Positions 44,063 through 59,095 of a DNA stretch of 64,000 nucleotides are shown piece after piece. Under the pieces are notes generated by a model. It was not told the origin of the DNA. It did no database searches and saw nothing but the letters and a program-made list of their open reading frames with translations. Both the position numbers and the translations under genes were made by a program. Numbering within the stretch: the first letter of the stretch is position 1; the number at the start of each line of letters is the position of its first letter. This DNA comes from Cohnella candidum (lineage in GTDB: Bacteria > Bacillota > Bacilli > Paenibacillales > Paenibacillaceae): positions 1,461,001 through 1,525,000 of the forward strand of contig NZ_CP033433.1 of the NCBI RefSeq assembly GCF_003713065.1, written 5' to 3'.

Positions 44063-44968
44063 ATGCAGAAAACGAAATTCGGACGGACGGGCCTTCCGGT
44101 TACGCGTCTTGGATTCGGAGCCATGGAGATTCGGGGACCGCGGATTTGGAGCGGACGTCCCGTCACGGATGCCGAAGCCGAATCGATTCTCAATGCCGTA
44201 CTCGACGCCGGGATTAATTTCATTGACACCGCTTACGACTACGGCTTGAGCGAAGAGTATATCGGACGTTACATCCGCCATCGCCGGGATGAATACTTTC
44301 TGGCGACGAAATGCGGGTGCACGGTCGTGAATGCCGGCGATCACGACGATACGCCGCACGTATGGACCAAAGAAAACCTGTTGCATAACATCGAAACGAG
44401 CTTGCGCCGGATGAATACGGATTATATCGATTTATGGCAGCTTCATAACCCGTCGGTCGAGCAGGTAAAAGATGGACAGCTGATCGAGGTGCTGAAGGAA
44501 GTACAAGCATCCGGCAAAGTCCGCTGGATCGGCATCTCCTCGACGCTGCCGCACATTTCGGAATTCATAAGCACGGGAGTATTCGATTCGTTCCAAATTC
44601 CGTACTCGGCACTGGAAAGGGATCACGAGACGATCATTTCGGACGCGGCATCGGCCGGGGCCGGTACGATCATACGAGGCGGAGTCGGCCGCGGGGAACC
44701 CGGAGCCGGCCTCGGCAGCCAAGACAGGTGGGCGACTTGGGAGAAAGCGGGTTTGGACGAATTGTTGGACGAAGGTGAAAGCCGGACCGCGTTCATCCTC
44801 CGGTATACGCTGAGCCATCCGGATATGCATTCGACGATCGTCGGCACGAAGAACCCGGAGCATCTCGCCGAGAACGTCAAGGTTGCCGAGAAAGGGCCGT
44901 TGAAACCTGAAGTTTACGAGGAAGCGAAACGCCGTCTGCTGGAGGCCGGACAAGGCCCGAAATCATAA
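44063..44968 (+). CDS. Aldo/keto reductase
   Basis: 301 residues, a TIM barrel using NADPH. The catalytic residues are Asp55 and Tyr60 in FIDTAYDYG, Lys83 in FLATKCG, and the His in LWQLHNP. It reduces aldehydes or ketones; substrate unknown. GAAAGGGGA lies upstream of the ATG at 44063; a frame extension of 17 residues lacks a ribosome site. Divergent placement next to hxlR suggests induction by electrophiles such as methylglyoxal or quinones, by analogy. Confidence 0.9.
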   Translation: MQKTKFGRTGLPVTRLGFGAMEIRGPRIWSGRPVTDAEAESILNAVLDAGINFIDTAYDYGLSEEYIGRYIRHRRDEYFLATKCGCTVVNAGDHDDTPHVWTKENLLHNIETSLRRMNTDYIDLWQLHNPSVEQVKDGQLIEVLKEVQASGKVRWIGISSTLPHISEFISTGVFDSFQIPYSALERDHETIISDAASAGAGTIIRGGVGRGEPGAGLGSQDRWATWEKAGLDELLDEGESRTAFILRYTLSHPDMHSTIVGTKNPEHLAENVKVAEKGPLKPEVYEEAKRRLLEAGQGPKS

Positions 44969-44977
44969 GATTATCCT

Positions 44978-45013
44978 GAGAAGTCTCCCTGCGCGGAGGC
45001 GTCTCTTTTTTTT
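44978..45013 (+). terminator. Terminator after the aldo-keto reductase
   Basis: GAGA, G and CTCC pair with GGAG, C and TCTC with internal mismatches, followed by eight T residues. Confidence 0.7.
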
Positions 45014-45057
45014 GAGCAAACGACGAGCCGAACACAGGAATCTACCAAATCGGTGAC

Positions 45058-45131
45058 GAAAAAGCGTTTACAGAAGAGGATGCGACCTCTAGTATTTGGG
45101 GTGTGATCGAGAGGGCTTGACCATCAAGCCC
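45058..45131 (+). promoter_or_regulatory. Promoter, cre-like site and operator of the mannosidase-galactosidase operon
   Basis: Promoter TTTACA (45067-45072), 17 bases, TAGTAT (45090-45095). A partial cre-like sequence AAAAAGCGTTTACA overlaps the -35. A perfect 8-bp inverted repeat GGGCTTGA-CCA-TCAAGCCC (45113-45131) lies at about +12 to +30, the usual place for a sugar-responsive repressor. No regulator gene is adjacent. Confidence 0.5.
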
Positions 45132-45157
45132 ATCAGCTTACTTCTGGGGGCGACAGC

Positions 45158-50950
<5,793 letters not shown>

Positions 50951-50952
<2 letters not shown>

Positions 50953-50992
50953 GAGGAAGGCGGCTCCTACCAAACGGGGGCCGCTTCTCTTA
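50951..50992 (+). terminator. Probable terminator after the GH2 gene
   Basis: AAGAG, GAAGG and CGGC pair imperfectly with GCCGC and TTCTCTT, followed by a weak TTATT. Confidence 0.5.
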
Positions 50993-51091
50993 TTCGCCGG
51001 CTGTCAATTTTTACAATATAAAGATTTCGGAAACTTCATCCCGGGCTGTCTTATAATAGTCTCATCAAGTCACTATCACCGAGGTGAACCC

Positions 51092-52864
51092 ATGCGGCGC
51101 TTGGTCTCGGCTTTCCGGACGTCGATACGGCAGAACAAGCTGTTCTACTCTTTGAAAAACAGGGTAACGGCCGTTTTTCTGCTCAGTTCCATGATTACGT
51201 TCATTCTTGTAAGCGCTGCCTCTTACTATACGATCTATTCAATTCTTTACAATAAAATCGAGAAAAGCATCCAATTGACGCTGGATCAGGTGTCCCGGGA
51301 TACCGATTCCGCCATGGACAACCTGCTGTCCGTATCGAGCCAGCTCAGCTATGGCGGCATCGTGTCTAACGATTTGGCGAACTTCCTGTCCACGGACAGC
51401 TATTCGAGCAAACGCACGCACTACGACAATATCAACTCTTACTTGAACCTGATCGATTACACGAACCCGACGGCGGGTTTCCATTTTTATTACCGGAAAG
51501 ATTCGAAGGACATCCTGTTCGGCAATGCCAACCTGAACCGGGATTTTAGCCTGGACGGCCTTCCCGTGCTGACCCAGAAGACGCTTTTCACCTTTTACGG
51601 CCCTTACAAGTCGTTCTCGGGCGGCCAGAGCGACCTGGTCATTTCCATGTCGCGCCCGGTCGACATCCAAGGGGACTACAGCCTGAAGCTCTACCTGGAA
51701 TCGAACCTGAGCGTGCTGCCGCGGATTCTGAAAACGGAGCAGCTCGGCATGCCGGTCAGTTACGCGATCGTCAGCGATGCCGGTCAGGTGGTGTACAGCG
51801 AGCTGCCGGACGTTTTGACGCAAGGAGCGGCTTATGCCGGAGGGCTAAAGTCGACTCCGGATGCTTATTTGTTCGAAAGCGGCAGCCACTATGGCTGGAA
51901 GCTGCTTGCGGCGTTCAATAAAAGCGCGTTTAATCTGGAAATCCGGAACTGGGCGCTGAGAATGGGCTTGCTCGGCATCGGGGTGATGCTTATCAGCCTC
52001 ATGCTCGGCTATGTAGTCTGGCGCGCGGTGTACGTGCCGATCCGCGTGTTCAAGAAGGAAATCAACCTGATGGCTTCCAGTCAGTTCGACACGGTGACCG
52101 AGCGGACGAACGTAGCCGAATTCGACAAGGTGCTCAAGGAATTCCACCAGATGAAAGACCGGATCCAGTCGCTGCTCGTGGAAGTGAAGCAGAAGGAAAC
52201 GGATAAACGGCAGCTGGAGGTCGACAAGCTGCTGTCCCAGATCAATCCCCATTTTCTATACAACACCCTGAACACGGTGCAATGGATCGCCAGGGCCGAA
52301 AGACAACCGAAGATCGTCAAGCTCGTCGCGGAACTGACGCGCCTTCTGCGATACAACCTCGGGAAGGAAGGCTCCGTCGTCACGGTCGCGCGGGAGCTGT
52401 CGGCCTTGAAGGATTACGTTTCCTTGCAGCTCGTGCGCAACGACCACCAGTTCGAGGTACTCTTTGAAGTGGACGAGGGTGTCGATAACGTGGCCATCCC
52501 GCGGTTCATTCTGCAGCCGCTCGTGGAAAACGCGATTTATCACGGCTTGAACGAAGGAGAGGGAACGATCGTCGTCAAGGTCGCGAAGGAAGGACCGAAC
52601 CTCGTCACCGTCCAAGTTCAGGACGACGGCGCCGGCTTGTCGGAAGACCGGCTGCGGCTGATGCTTGAAGGTGGACGGGAGGGGCGGACCGACGTCGGGC
52701 TCGGCATCGGGCTCAGTTACGTGAACAAAATGCTGGAGGTTCATTACGGGGAAGGCTGCAAACTGTCGATCGACAGCTTGCCGGGTGCCGGAACGACGTA
52801 TAGCTTCGCCATTCCGAACAGGGAGGTTCAACACCATGAGGATTTGGAACAACAGCGGGCATGA
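51092..52864 (+). CDS. YesM-family sensor histidine kinase
   Basis: 590 residues. A membrane segment (about 26-48), a large extracellular sensor (about 49-290), a second segment (about 293-314) and a HAMP linker precede the His_kinase/HATPase region. The phosphorylated His387 lies in INPHFLYNTLN, and the ATPase N box reads LVENAIYHGLNEG. This architecture senses carbohydrates and phosphorylates YesN-type regulators, such as the one at 54775. GAGGTG lies seven bases before the ATG, and a TATAAT at 51052-51057 marks the promoter. It overlaps the following glycosidase-like gene by 29 bases. Confidence 0.93.
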   Translation: MRRLVSAFRTSIRQNKLFYSLKNRVTAVFLLSSMITFILVSAASYYTIYSILYNKIEKSIQLTLDQVSRDTDSAMDNLLSVSSQLSYGGIVSNDLANFLSTDSYSSKRTHYDNINSYLNLIDYTNPTAGFHFYYRKDSKDILFGNANLNRDFSLDGLPVLTQKTLFTFYGPYKSFSGGQSDLVISMSRPVDIQGDYSLKLYLESNLSVLPRILKTEQLGMPVSYAIVSDAGQVVYSELPDVLTQGAAYAGGLKSTPDAYLFESGSHYGWKLLAAFNKSAFNLEIRNWALRMGLLGIGVMLISLMLGYVVWRAVYVPIRVFKKEINLMASSQFDTVTERTNVAEFDKVLKEFHQMKDRIQSLLVEVKQKETDKRQLEVDKLLSQINPHFLYNTLNTVQWIARAERQPKIVKLVAELTRLLRYNLGKEGSVVTVARELSALKDYVSLQLVRNDHQFEVLFEVDEGVDNVAIPRFILQPLVENAIYHGLNEGEGTIVVKVAKEGPNLVTVQVQDDGAGLSEDRLRLMLEGGREGRTDVGLGIGLSYVNKMLEVHYGEGCKLSIDSLPGAGTTYSFAIPNREVQHHEDLEQQRA

Positions 52865-54773
52865 CGAAGGCAGCCGCCACGCCATCGGCAACGGACACAT
52901 GCTCGTTTACGGCATCGGACCGAACCTGGAGTACGTGTACGGACCTCCATACAGCAGCCCGCCTTTCATCTCCATGAACATTGAATCGGCAGGGGCTGAG
53001 CTGTCTTGCGAGACGGAGAGGGTGACGGGCAGCGCGGTTTGGAAGCATCGAGTCCGGAAGTCCGACCGCAAGCAAGCGGCGATCATAACGGATTACATGC
53101 TGCCGGATCGGAATTTGTTCGTGCGGGACATCGAAGCGGAGACCGGACTCCGTTTCCGGCTCGAACCGCTGCCGGGGATCCGCAAGGTGAATGCCGGCGG
53201 AAGTTATTTCGGGGAAATTCCCGGCGCCGTTTCGTTTCTGTTCAGCTATGCGAAAGGCCCGACGTTTCTGGCTTACGATCCGGTCACCGAGGAAGGCGAG
53301 CTTCTCGTCACGGTGGTCGGAGGAGAATGGAGGGAAGACGACCGGGAAGGCGTTCCCGTCCTTCGGGTGTTACCGGGAAAGTCCCGAATCGTCTTCGCTG
53401 CGGGCTTCCGATTTCCGGACTTGATACGCGATACCGCCGAGGCTTTGTTGGAAGTCGAAGACGACTCACTCGAGCGGACGATGGCGTTCTGGCATCAATA
53501 TACGTCCAGGCGGACGAATTTCGACTCGCTCATTCCGGATGCGCATCCAAGGAAAGCGGAAATGCTCGCGGCGATCGACAGCGTATCCGTTCTGCTGAAA
53601 TGCCAACAGTCCTCGGAGGGCGGCGGCGTGCCCGGACATCGATACAGCCCGATGGCTTATGTGCGGGATCTCGCGGGCGTTCTTCGCGGCTACCTCGCTT
53701 TGGGTTACCGCGAAGAGGCCCGGGCGATCTTGCAGTTCTGGAAGCGAAAGTGGGAACGCTTCGGCAATCTCGAGAACGCGGAAGGCGTCGGCGACGATTC
53801 CGTCCGTCTCAGCGGAGGCAATAACGAAGTGGAAGTCCCCGCGCTGATGCTGCTGTGCTGCTTCGAATATGACCGAGCGACGGGAGACGAACATTTGCTT
53901 CGGGACCTATGGCCCGCGATGGAATGGGCGTTCTCGGTCCAGTTGGGGCATCTCGCCGGCGGCATGCTCGAATTCAGCAGCGACGAAACCTACATCGCGG
54001 GAGGCGTGTTTCCTCGCCGCCTCATCTTCCAAGGTTCCGCGGAAGCGACCCTGATGTTCGTGACGGGCGGCGCGAGGCTGCTCGAGTGGGCGCAAAGGCG
54101 CGGCCTTCTGGCCGGCCCGAAATTGGCGTTCTACCGGGAGAAGCTGGAGGAAGCGGAGCGGCTGTTCAAACGCAACTTCGTGCCGGACGGCGTGCTTTAT
54201 GCGAATCAGCCGGCCAGGGCGCGGATCGCGGGAAAACCCAAGTTTTTGTTCGGTTTCTGCGACGCCCACGGCGGCTTGGACGGCCGGTTGGTGAATCGCT
54301 GGCTGGAGCTTCAGGAGCAAGGATATTACTTATGCGCGGAATGCCGGGGCCGCAAGATGCCGGAGCCCGCGGTCGACGAGAACAAGCTTTACGAGTTGAA
54401 CTCCGTCAACCTGATTCCGCTGTACATCGGAAGCGAGCTGTTTACGCGGGAAGAGGCGGCTGCCGTCGTCAAGCCGGGGTTTGACCGGTTTGCCGAAGAG
54501 GGTAAGATTCCTTCCGATATCGGAGGCACCCGCTCACTCGGGTACGATTGCGGACTGATGCTCTACAACGCCGCGAAACTCGGCGATCCGATTCAAGAGA
54601 AGCTGCTGGACAAGGTGCTGAGCCTGCTGGATCCGGCGGGAGCTTGGGCTGAATATTACGATGACGATAAACCCGCGGATTGCTGCCGCGCGAGACCTTG
54701 GGAAAGCGCCATGAACATCGAAGGAATCGCGGCATATATCCGATCTTTGAACTGTGAAAGTGAGGTCGGCTGA
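52836..54773 (+). CDS. Putative (alpha/alpha)6-barrel glycosidase-like protein between kinase and regulator genes
   Basis: 645 residues, no signal peptide. The N-terminus (about 1-210) looks like a beta-sandwich with IGNGHMLVYGIGPNLEYVYGPP, followed by a helical region (about 235-640) with repeated aromatic/acid segments such as YSPMAYVRDLAGVLRGYLAL and LEFSSDETYIAGGVFPRRL. This resembles six-hairpin glycosidases (for example GH63/GH65/GH127-like folds), but I cannot assign a family. GGGAGG precedes the ATG at 52836, which overlaps the kinase 3' end. It stops one base before the regulator start, so all three genes form one unit. It may hydrolyse the sugar sensed by the kinase; this is inferred. 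Confidence 0.7.
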   Translation: MRIWNNSGHDEGSRHAIGNGHMLVYGIGPNLEYVYGPPYSSPPFISMNIESAGAELSCETERVTGSAVWKHRVRKSDRKQAAIITDYMLPDRNLFVRDIEAETGLRFRLEPLPGIRKVNAGGSYFGEIPGAVSFLFSYAKGPTFLAYDPVTEEGELLVTVVGGEWREDDREGVPVLRVLPGKSRIVFAAGFRFPDLIRDTAEALLEVEDDSLERTMAFWHQYTSRRTNFDSLIPDAHPRKAEMLAAIDSVSVLLKCQQSSEGGGVPGHRYSPMAYVRDLAGVLRGYLALGYREEARAILQFWKRKWERFGNLENAEGVGDDSVRLSGGNNEVEVPALMLLCCFEYDRATGDEHLLRDLWPAMEWAFSVQLGHLAGGMLEFSSDETYIAGGVFPRRLIFQGSAEATLMFVTGGARLLEWAQRRGLLAGPKLAFYREKLEEAERLFKRNFVPDGVLYANQPARARIAGKPKFLFGFCDAHGGLDGRLVNRWLELQEQGYYLCAECRGRKMPEPAVDENKLYELNSVNLIPLYIGSELFTREEAAAVVKPGFDRFAEEGKIPSDIGGTRSLGYDCGLMLYNAAKLGDPIQEKLLDKVLSLLDPAGAWAEYYDDDKPADCCRARPWESAMNIEGIAAYIRSLNCESEVG

Positions 54774-54774
54774 G

Positions 54775-56181
54775 ATGAACAAAGTGCTGGTCGTGGACGA
54801 CGAGAAGCTGGTCCGTCAAGGAATTATCACCACTTTCCCTTGGGAGAAGCACGGCTTTCAGGTGACTTGTGACGCCGGCAGCGGAGAGAAAGCGCTGGAG
54901 CTTCTGGAGCGGGAGGAAATCGATCTTCTGGTGACCGACCTTGCGATGAACGGCATGTCGGGGCTGGAACTGATCAAGCGGGTGAAAGAGTCGCGCCGGG
55001 ATCTGCCCGTCGTGATCCTGACCTGCCATGACAATTTCCGATACATCCAGGAAGCGATGCGTCTCGGCGTGCTCGATTACATCGTGAAGACGGAGATCGA
55101 GGACGAGATCGTGGACGAAACGCTGACGCGAATCGCCGGGAAGCTGGCGGAAGAGCGTTCTCCTTACGAGCCGGCGAAATCGGGGGCGGATTCGAAACGT
55201 CAGACAAGCGACGGGCTGTTGTTGTGCGGCCCGTCCAGATCGAGCAGGCCTGCCGAACTGCTGTGGAAAGATGAATGGGAGGGCTGGGTCGGCCGGATGA
55301 CGGAAATCGACGCGGCAACGTGGCTGCTTCGCGTGACGCCTGCCGAAGCGGATCGGCTGACGGCCAAGTTCGCGGCCATGCCGGAAACCGGCGGATGGCT
55401 TTGCATCCACGTGACCGGGATCGGAGAGGCGAACGAAGCGGAAGCGGCGGCGAAGCTCAAGCAGTATCGGAAGCGCGTTTTGTTCTATGCTTCGGGGGGG
55501 AGGCTCCAGACACGGGGTTGGTCCGACGTTGCGGCAGTGACTAACCCGTCGGATGAGGTCGCCGTGTCCGCCGCAGCGCTCCGTGCGGATTGGCTTTCCG
55601 CGGATTGGGTGTACGATGATAGCGACTTCGAAAGGCTTCTCGCAACGACAGCCGGGAGCGGCATGGAAGCGGAAGAGCTGCGGAACATGCTTTACCCCGT
55701 CGCCTTGGAATGGGAACGTTTGCTGGATAACGGGACCTTGAACGAGTTTCACGGTTTGGCGGGGTCGGGGCTGTTTTGGAAGGAATGGGAGTCCGGGCTG
55801 CGCAGCTTCCGGCAATCCATCCGGCAAACGGTCGGCCGCAACGCGACGCGCCAAACGTCCGAAGCCGTGTTCCGCGCGATCGAGCTGATGCGGGAGGCGA
55901 TCGACTCGGAGTCCGGCGAGGCGGAGATCGCCAGAGCCGTTGGCATGAGCCGCGGCCATTTCAGCAAATCGTTCAAGAAAGTGACCGGCAAATCCTACGG
56001 GGAATACCTCCGGCTCATCAAGCTGGAGCGCGCCAAGGAAATGATCCTCCGCACCGACGAGCCCATCACGCGCGTGGCGGAGCTGTGCGGGTTCAGCGAT
56101 TACCGGCATTTCAGCCGCGTTTTCCGCGATTATACCGGCAAGCTGCCGACCGAATACCGCAAAGCGGGCGCCCTGGACTGA
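54775..56181 (+). CDS. AraC-family response regulator (YesN type)
   Basis: 468 residues. Receiver domain (about 1-120) has DDEKLVRQG, the phosphorylated Asp55 in VTDLAMNG and conserved Lys in VKTEIEDE. A long middle domain (about 125-360) follows. The C-terminal AraC DNA-binding pair of helix-turn-helix motifs is EIARAVGMSRGHFSKSFKK and RVAELCGFSDYRHFSRVFRD. It should be phosphorylated by the kinase at 51092 and activate the transporter genes downstream. GTGAGGT precedes the ATG at 54775. An upstream in-frame ATG overlaps the glycosidase-like gene and is rejected. The three phased repeats just downstream are its likely site. Confidence 0.93.
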   Translation: MNKVLVVDDEKLVRQGIITTFPWEKHGFQVTCDAGSGEKALELLEREEIDLLVTDLAMNGMSGLELIKRVKESRRDLPVVILTCHDNFRYIQEAMRLGVLDYIVKTEIEDEIVDETLTRIAGKLAEERSPYEPAKSGADSKRQTSDGLLLCGPSRSSRPAELLWKDEWEGWVGRMTEIDAATWLLRVTPAEADRLTAKFAAMPETGGWLCIHVTGIGEANEAEAAAKLKQYRKRVLFYASGGRLQTRGWSDVAAVTNPSDEVAVSAAALRADWLSADWVYDDSDFERLLATTAGSGMEAEELRNMLYPVALEWERLLDNGTLNEFHGLAGSGLFWKEWESGLRSFRQSIRQTVGRNATRQTSEAVFRAIELMREAIDSESGEAEIARAVGMSRGHFSKSFKKVTGKSYGEYLRLIKLERAKEMILRTDEPITRVAELCGFSDYRHFSRVFRDYTGKLPTEYRKAGALD

Positions 56182-56194
56182 ATATGGGCGTGCA

Positions 56195-56234
56195 AGTGTG
56201 AAAAAAGTGTGCGGACAGTGTGAAAGCGGTTCCA
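56195..56234 (+). promoter_or_regulatory. Phased activator repeats and cre-like site of the sugar ABC operon
   Basis: Three AGTGTG copies start at 56195, 56206 and 56217, exactly 11 bases apart, so each is on the same DNA face. This is a good layout for AraC-type regulator dimers. A TGAAAGCGGTTCCA at 56221-56234 fits the catabolite-repression consensus TGNAANCGNNNNCA and overlaps the third repeat. The only -10-like box is TACAAT (56301-56306), with no clear -35, as expected for an activated promoter. Confidence 0.6.
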
Positions 56235-56357
56235 GTAAACGGTTACAAAAACCGAACGAATCGAACGCTCCAGCGCCTATAACCCGAAACGCTCATTTCT
56301 TACAATAGGGGTGTAAGGGTTTTCAAACAAATCACAGTCATCGAAGGGGTTGTTCGC

Positions 56358-58085
56358 ATGCGCAAGACCCATTGGAAGAAACCCGCCTCGGTCGCGATGT
56401 CGGCCATGCTGCTCGTGTTGGCCGCGTGTTCGAGCGGAGGCAATTCCGCACAAAACTCGGCATCGCCGGCAGCAAGCTCGGCGAGCCCATCGGCCAGCGC
56501 GCCCGCTTCCCAAGCCGCCAAAGATCCTTGGGGGCCGCTTCCGGAAAAAACGACCGTCAACATTTTCAAAGTCGAACCGGAAGGCGGACCGGACTTCCTG
56601 GCGCTGCCGCAAGGCGAGACGATCACCGACAACCGGTACATCAAAGCCATCGACGAGAAGTTCAATCTGGACGTGAAATTCCCGGTCGTGGTGAAGGGCG
56701 ACGCGGCAGGCGCGGAGAAGGGCCGCCTGATGATCGCGAGCAACGACATCTCGGACGTCATGATCGTCGGCTACAAAGATTACCTGCAGATGATCGACAA
56801 CGACATGCTGGCCGACATCACGGACGCCTACAATGATTATGCCAGCCCGCAGCTGAAGGAAGTCCTCCAGACGGACGAAGGCAAGGCGCTCCAACTGGCT
56901 ACCGTCGACGGCAAGCTGTACGGCATTCCGACGATGGGCACCACGCACAACTCGGACCCGTTGATCTGGCTCCGCAAAGACTGGATGGACAAACTCGGCC
57001 TGCAAGCCCCGAAAACGGTCGACGACCTGGTTACGATCCTGCAAGCCTTCAAGGACAAAGATCCGGACGGCGACAAGAAGAACGACACGATCGGCTTGCC
57101 CGGCGTGGACAAATTCGTCAAAACCTCGGCCGACGGCGCACCTGCTTTCTATAGCTACGACGCCATTTTCAGCGCCTTCAAGTCCTACACCGGCACTTGG
57201 GTCAAAGGCTCGGACGGCACGATCCAATACGGCTCGATCCAGCCGCAGACGAAGGACGCATTGTCGAAGCTCAGCGAAATGTATAAGGACGGCGTCATCC
57301 CGAAAGATTTCGCCATCATGAAGCATGAGCAGGCTTCCGAGAAAGTCGTCTCCGGCCAAGCCGGCGCCTTCTTCGGTCCTTGGTGGGCCGGCTGGGACCC
57401 GCTGAACGCGATGATCAAAAACGACCCGACCGCAGATTGGCGCGCTTACGCGCTGCAGAACTCGGACGGCAAATCGACTTCGCTGCAGGAAATGCCGATC
57501 GGCTCCATCGCCGTCGTCAAGAAAGGCTTCAAGTATCCGGAAGCGATGGTCAAAATGGTGAACTACGGCTACGCGGTACAATTGGACGATCCGGAAACGG
57601 CGGGCGGGGATCCCTATAAAGGCCTGACCATGCCGAACTGGCAGACGCTGCCGGTGCCGATGGCGCTGTGGCGCGCGGATTCGGTCATCTTGGACCACAA
57701 CGGCATCCTGGCCGCTTCCAAAGGCGAAGAGCTGCCGAAGGTCGGCGCCGCGACGCTGCAAAACTATAAAACGCAAGGCGAGTATTGGGCGAAAGGCGTC
57801 GACTGGCTGCGTAAAAACCCGGACTTCTATGGAGAGCCGATCTCCCGGATCTACGGCGTCGACCCGATCATCGAAAACAACATCGAACCGGTATACAGCG
57901 AGTACTACGGCGTGACCCGTACGATGGAACAGAAGATGACCAACCTGGATAAACTCGAAATCGATTCGTTCATCAAGATCATCACCGGCGAGAAACCGAT
58001 CGAATACTTCGACGAGTTCGTCTCCCAATGGAAGAAGCTCGGCGGCGACCAAATCACCAAGGAAGTCAACGACGCCGTGAAGTAA
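56358..58085 (+). CDS. Extracellular solute-binding lipoprotein of a sugar ABC importer
   Basis: 575 residues. The signal peptide ends in VLAAC with lipidated Cys24, followed by an Ala/Ser-rich linker (about 25-55). The bilobed body has the long family-1-like layout and recurring DPDGDKKNDTIG, a calcium-loop-like segment typical of LipO/large SBPs. It captures an oligosaccharide, probably an alpha-galactoside given the downstream GH36. GAAGGGG precedes the ATG. A strong hairpin follows, and the two permease genes come next. No ATPase gene is present, so it likely uses a shared MsmX-type ATPase. Confidence 0.92.
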   Translation: MRKTHWKKPASVAMSAMLLVLAACSSGGNSAQNSASPAASSASPSASAPASQAAKDPWGPLPEKTTVNIFKVEPEGGPDFLALPQGETITDNRYIKAIDEKFNLDVKFPVVVKGDAAGAEKGRLMIASNDISDVMIVGYKDYLQMIDNDMLADITDAYNDYASPQLKEVLQTDEGKALQLATVDGKLYGIPTMGTTHNSDPLIWLRKDWMDKLGLQAPKTVDDLVTILQAFKDKDPDGDKKNDTIGLPGVDKFVKTSADGAPAFYSYDAIFSAFKSYTGTWVKGSDGTIQYGSIQPQTKDALSKLSEMYKDGVIPKDFAIMKHEQASEKVVSGQAGAFFGPWWAGWDPLNAMIKNDPTADWRAYALQNSDGKSTSLQEMPIGSIAVVKKGFKYPEAMVKMVNYGYAVQLDDPETAGGDPYKGLTMPNWQTLPVPMALWRADSVILDHNGILAASKGEELPKVGAATLQNYKTQGEYWAKGVDWLRKNPDFYGEPISRIYGVDPIIENNIEPVYSEYYGVTRTMEQKMTNLDKLEIDSFIKIITGEKPIEYFDEFVSQWKKLGGDQITKEVNDAVK

Positions 58086-58120
58086 CCGCATCCCGCATCG
58101 AACATAAGGGCAACGGAGAG

Positions 58121-58162
58121 AAGCGCTGCGCCGGATCGCATTCGACGGCGCGGCGCTTTCTT
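58121..58162 (+). terminator. Hairpin between the binding-protein and permease genes
   Basis: A 13-bp stem AAGCGCTGCGCCG/CGGCGCGGCGCTT (one wobble) with a 12-base loop and TTTC tail. Partial terminators or 3'-stabilising hairpins like this let a binding protein be made in excess over its permeases. Confidence 0.65.
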
Positions 58163-58194
58163 TATCCCCGAGGCCAGCGAAAGAGGGTTCGTTC

Positions 58195-59082
58195 ATGAAG
58201 GGCAAAATCGCGTTCCACTACCATGTCATGCTGCTCCCCGCGATCGTCATCCTGGGCCTGTTCAGCGTCTACCCGTTGTTCGGGCTGCTGATCGCCTTCG
58301 AGGACTTCAAACCTGGCCGGGGCATCTGGCACTCTCCGTTCGTAGGCTGGGACAATTTCCAATACGTCTTCATGCTGCCGGATATCAAGCAGATTTTCTG
58401 CAATACGATCTCTATCGCCGTCCTGAAAATCATCTTCACGCAAGTTTTCGCAATCGTCTTCGCCTTGCTGCTGAATGAAGTGAAAAACATGTTTTTCAAA
58501 AAAGCGGTGCAGACGATCGTTTATCTTCCGCACTTCATCTCGTGGGTGCTGCTCGGCGGCATCATCATCAACATCCTGTCGCTGGACGGGATCGTGAACA
58601 CGACGCTGCAGGCTCTCGGAATCCAGCCGATCTTCTTCCTCGGCAGCAACAACTGGTTCCCCGGCGTCATGGTCGGGACGCACGTATGGCAAGAATTCGG
58701 CTTTTCCGCGATCGTATATCTCGCGGCGCTGACCGGCATCAATCCGAGCTTGTACGAAGCCGCGGCGATCGACGGCGCGGGACGGTTCCAGAGGCTGCTG
58801 CACATCAGCTTGCCTGGCATCGCCGCGACGATCATCCTGCTGCTGACGCTCGACCTGCAGAACGTGCTGAACGCGGGCTTCGAGCAGATTCTGAACCTGT
58901 ATAACCCGATGGTGTACCAATCGGGCGACATCATCGACACCTACGTCTACCGCGCCGGTCTTCGGGAGCTCCAATACGAGCTGGGTACGGCCGTCGGTTT
59001 GCTCAAATCCGCCGTCAGCTTCGTTTTGATCACGATTTCCTATTTCCTGGCGTCCAAATTCGCCAACTACCGGATTTTTTAA
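58195..59082 (+). CDS. ABC transporter permease (LplB-like)
   Basis: 295 residues with six membrane segments. The EAA motif that contacts the ATPase is visible as EAAAIDGAGRFQRLLHISLP at about residues 186-205. The protein forms the membrane channel with its partner at 59096. AAAGAGGG precedes the ATG. No ATPase is encoded nearby. It lies on the same transcript as the binding protein. Confidence 0.93.
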   Translation: MKGKIAFHYHVMLLPAIVILGLFSVYPLFGLLIAFEDFKPGRGIWHSPFVGWDNFQYVFMLPDIKQIFCNTISIAVLKIIFTQVFAIVFALLLNEVKNMFFKKAVQTIVYLPHFISWVLLGGIIINILSLDGIVNTTLQALGIQPIFFLGSNNWFPGVMVGTHVWQEFGFSAIVYLAALTGINPSLYEAAAIDGAGRFQRLLHISLPGIAATIILLLTLDLQNVLNAGFEQILNLYNPMVYQSGDIIDTYVYRAGLRELQYELGTAVGLLKSAVSFVLITISYFLASKFANYRIF

Positions 59083-59095
59083 GGAGGGACCGGCA

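Noticed and set aside
56195-56222. Fnr/CRP site at the repeated GTGTGA words before the binding protein
   Set aside because: The copies are direct repeats, not the TGTGA-N6-TCACA inverted repeat.
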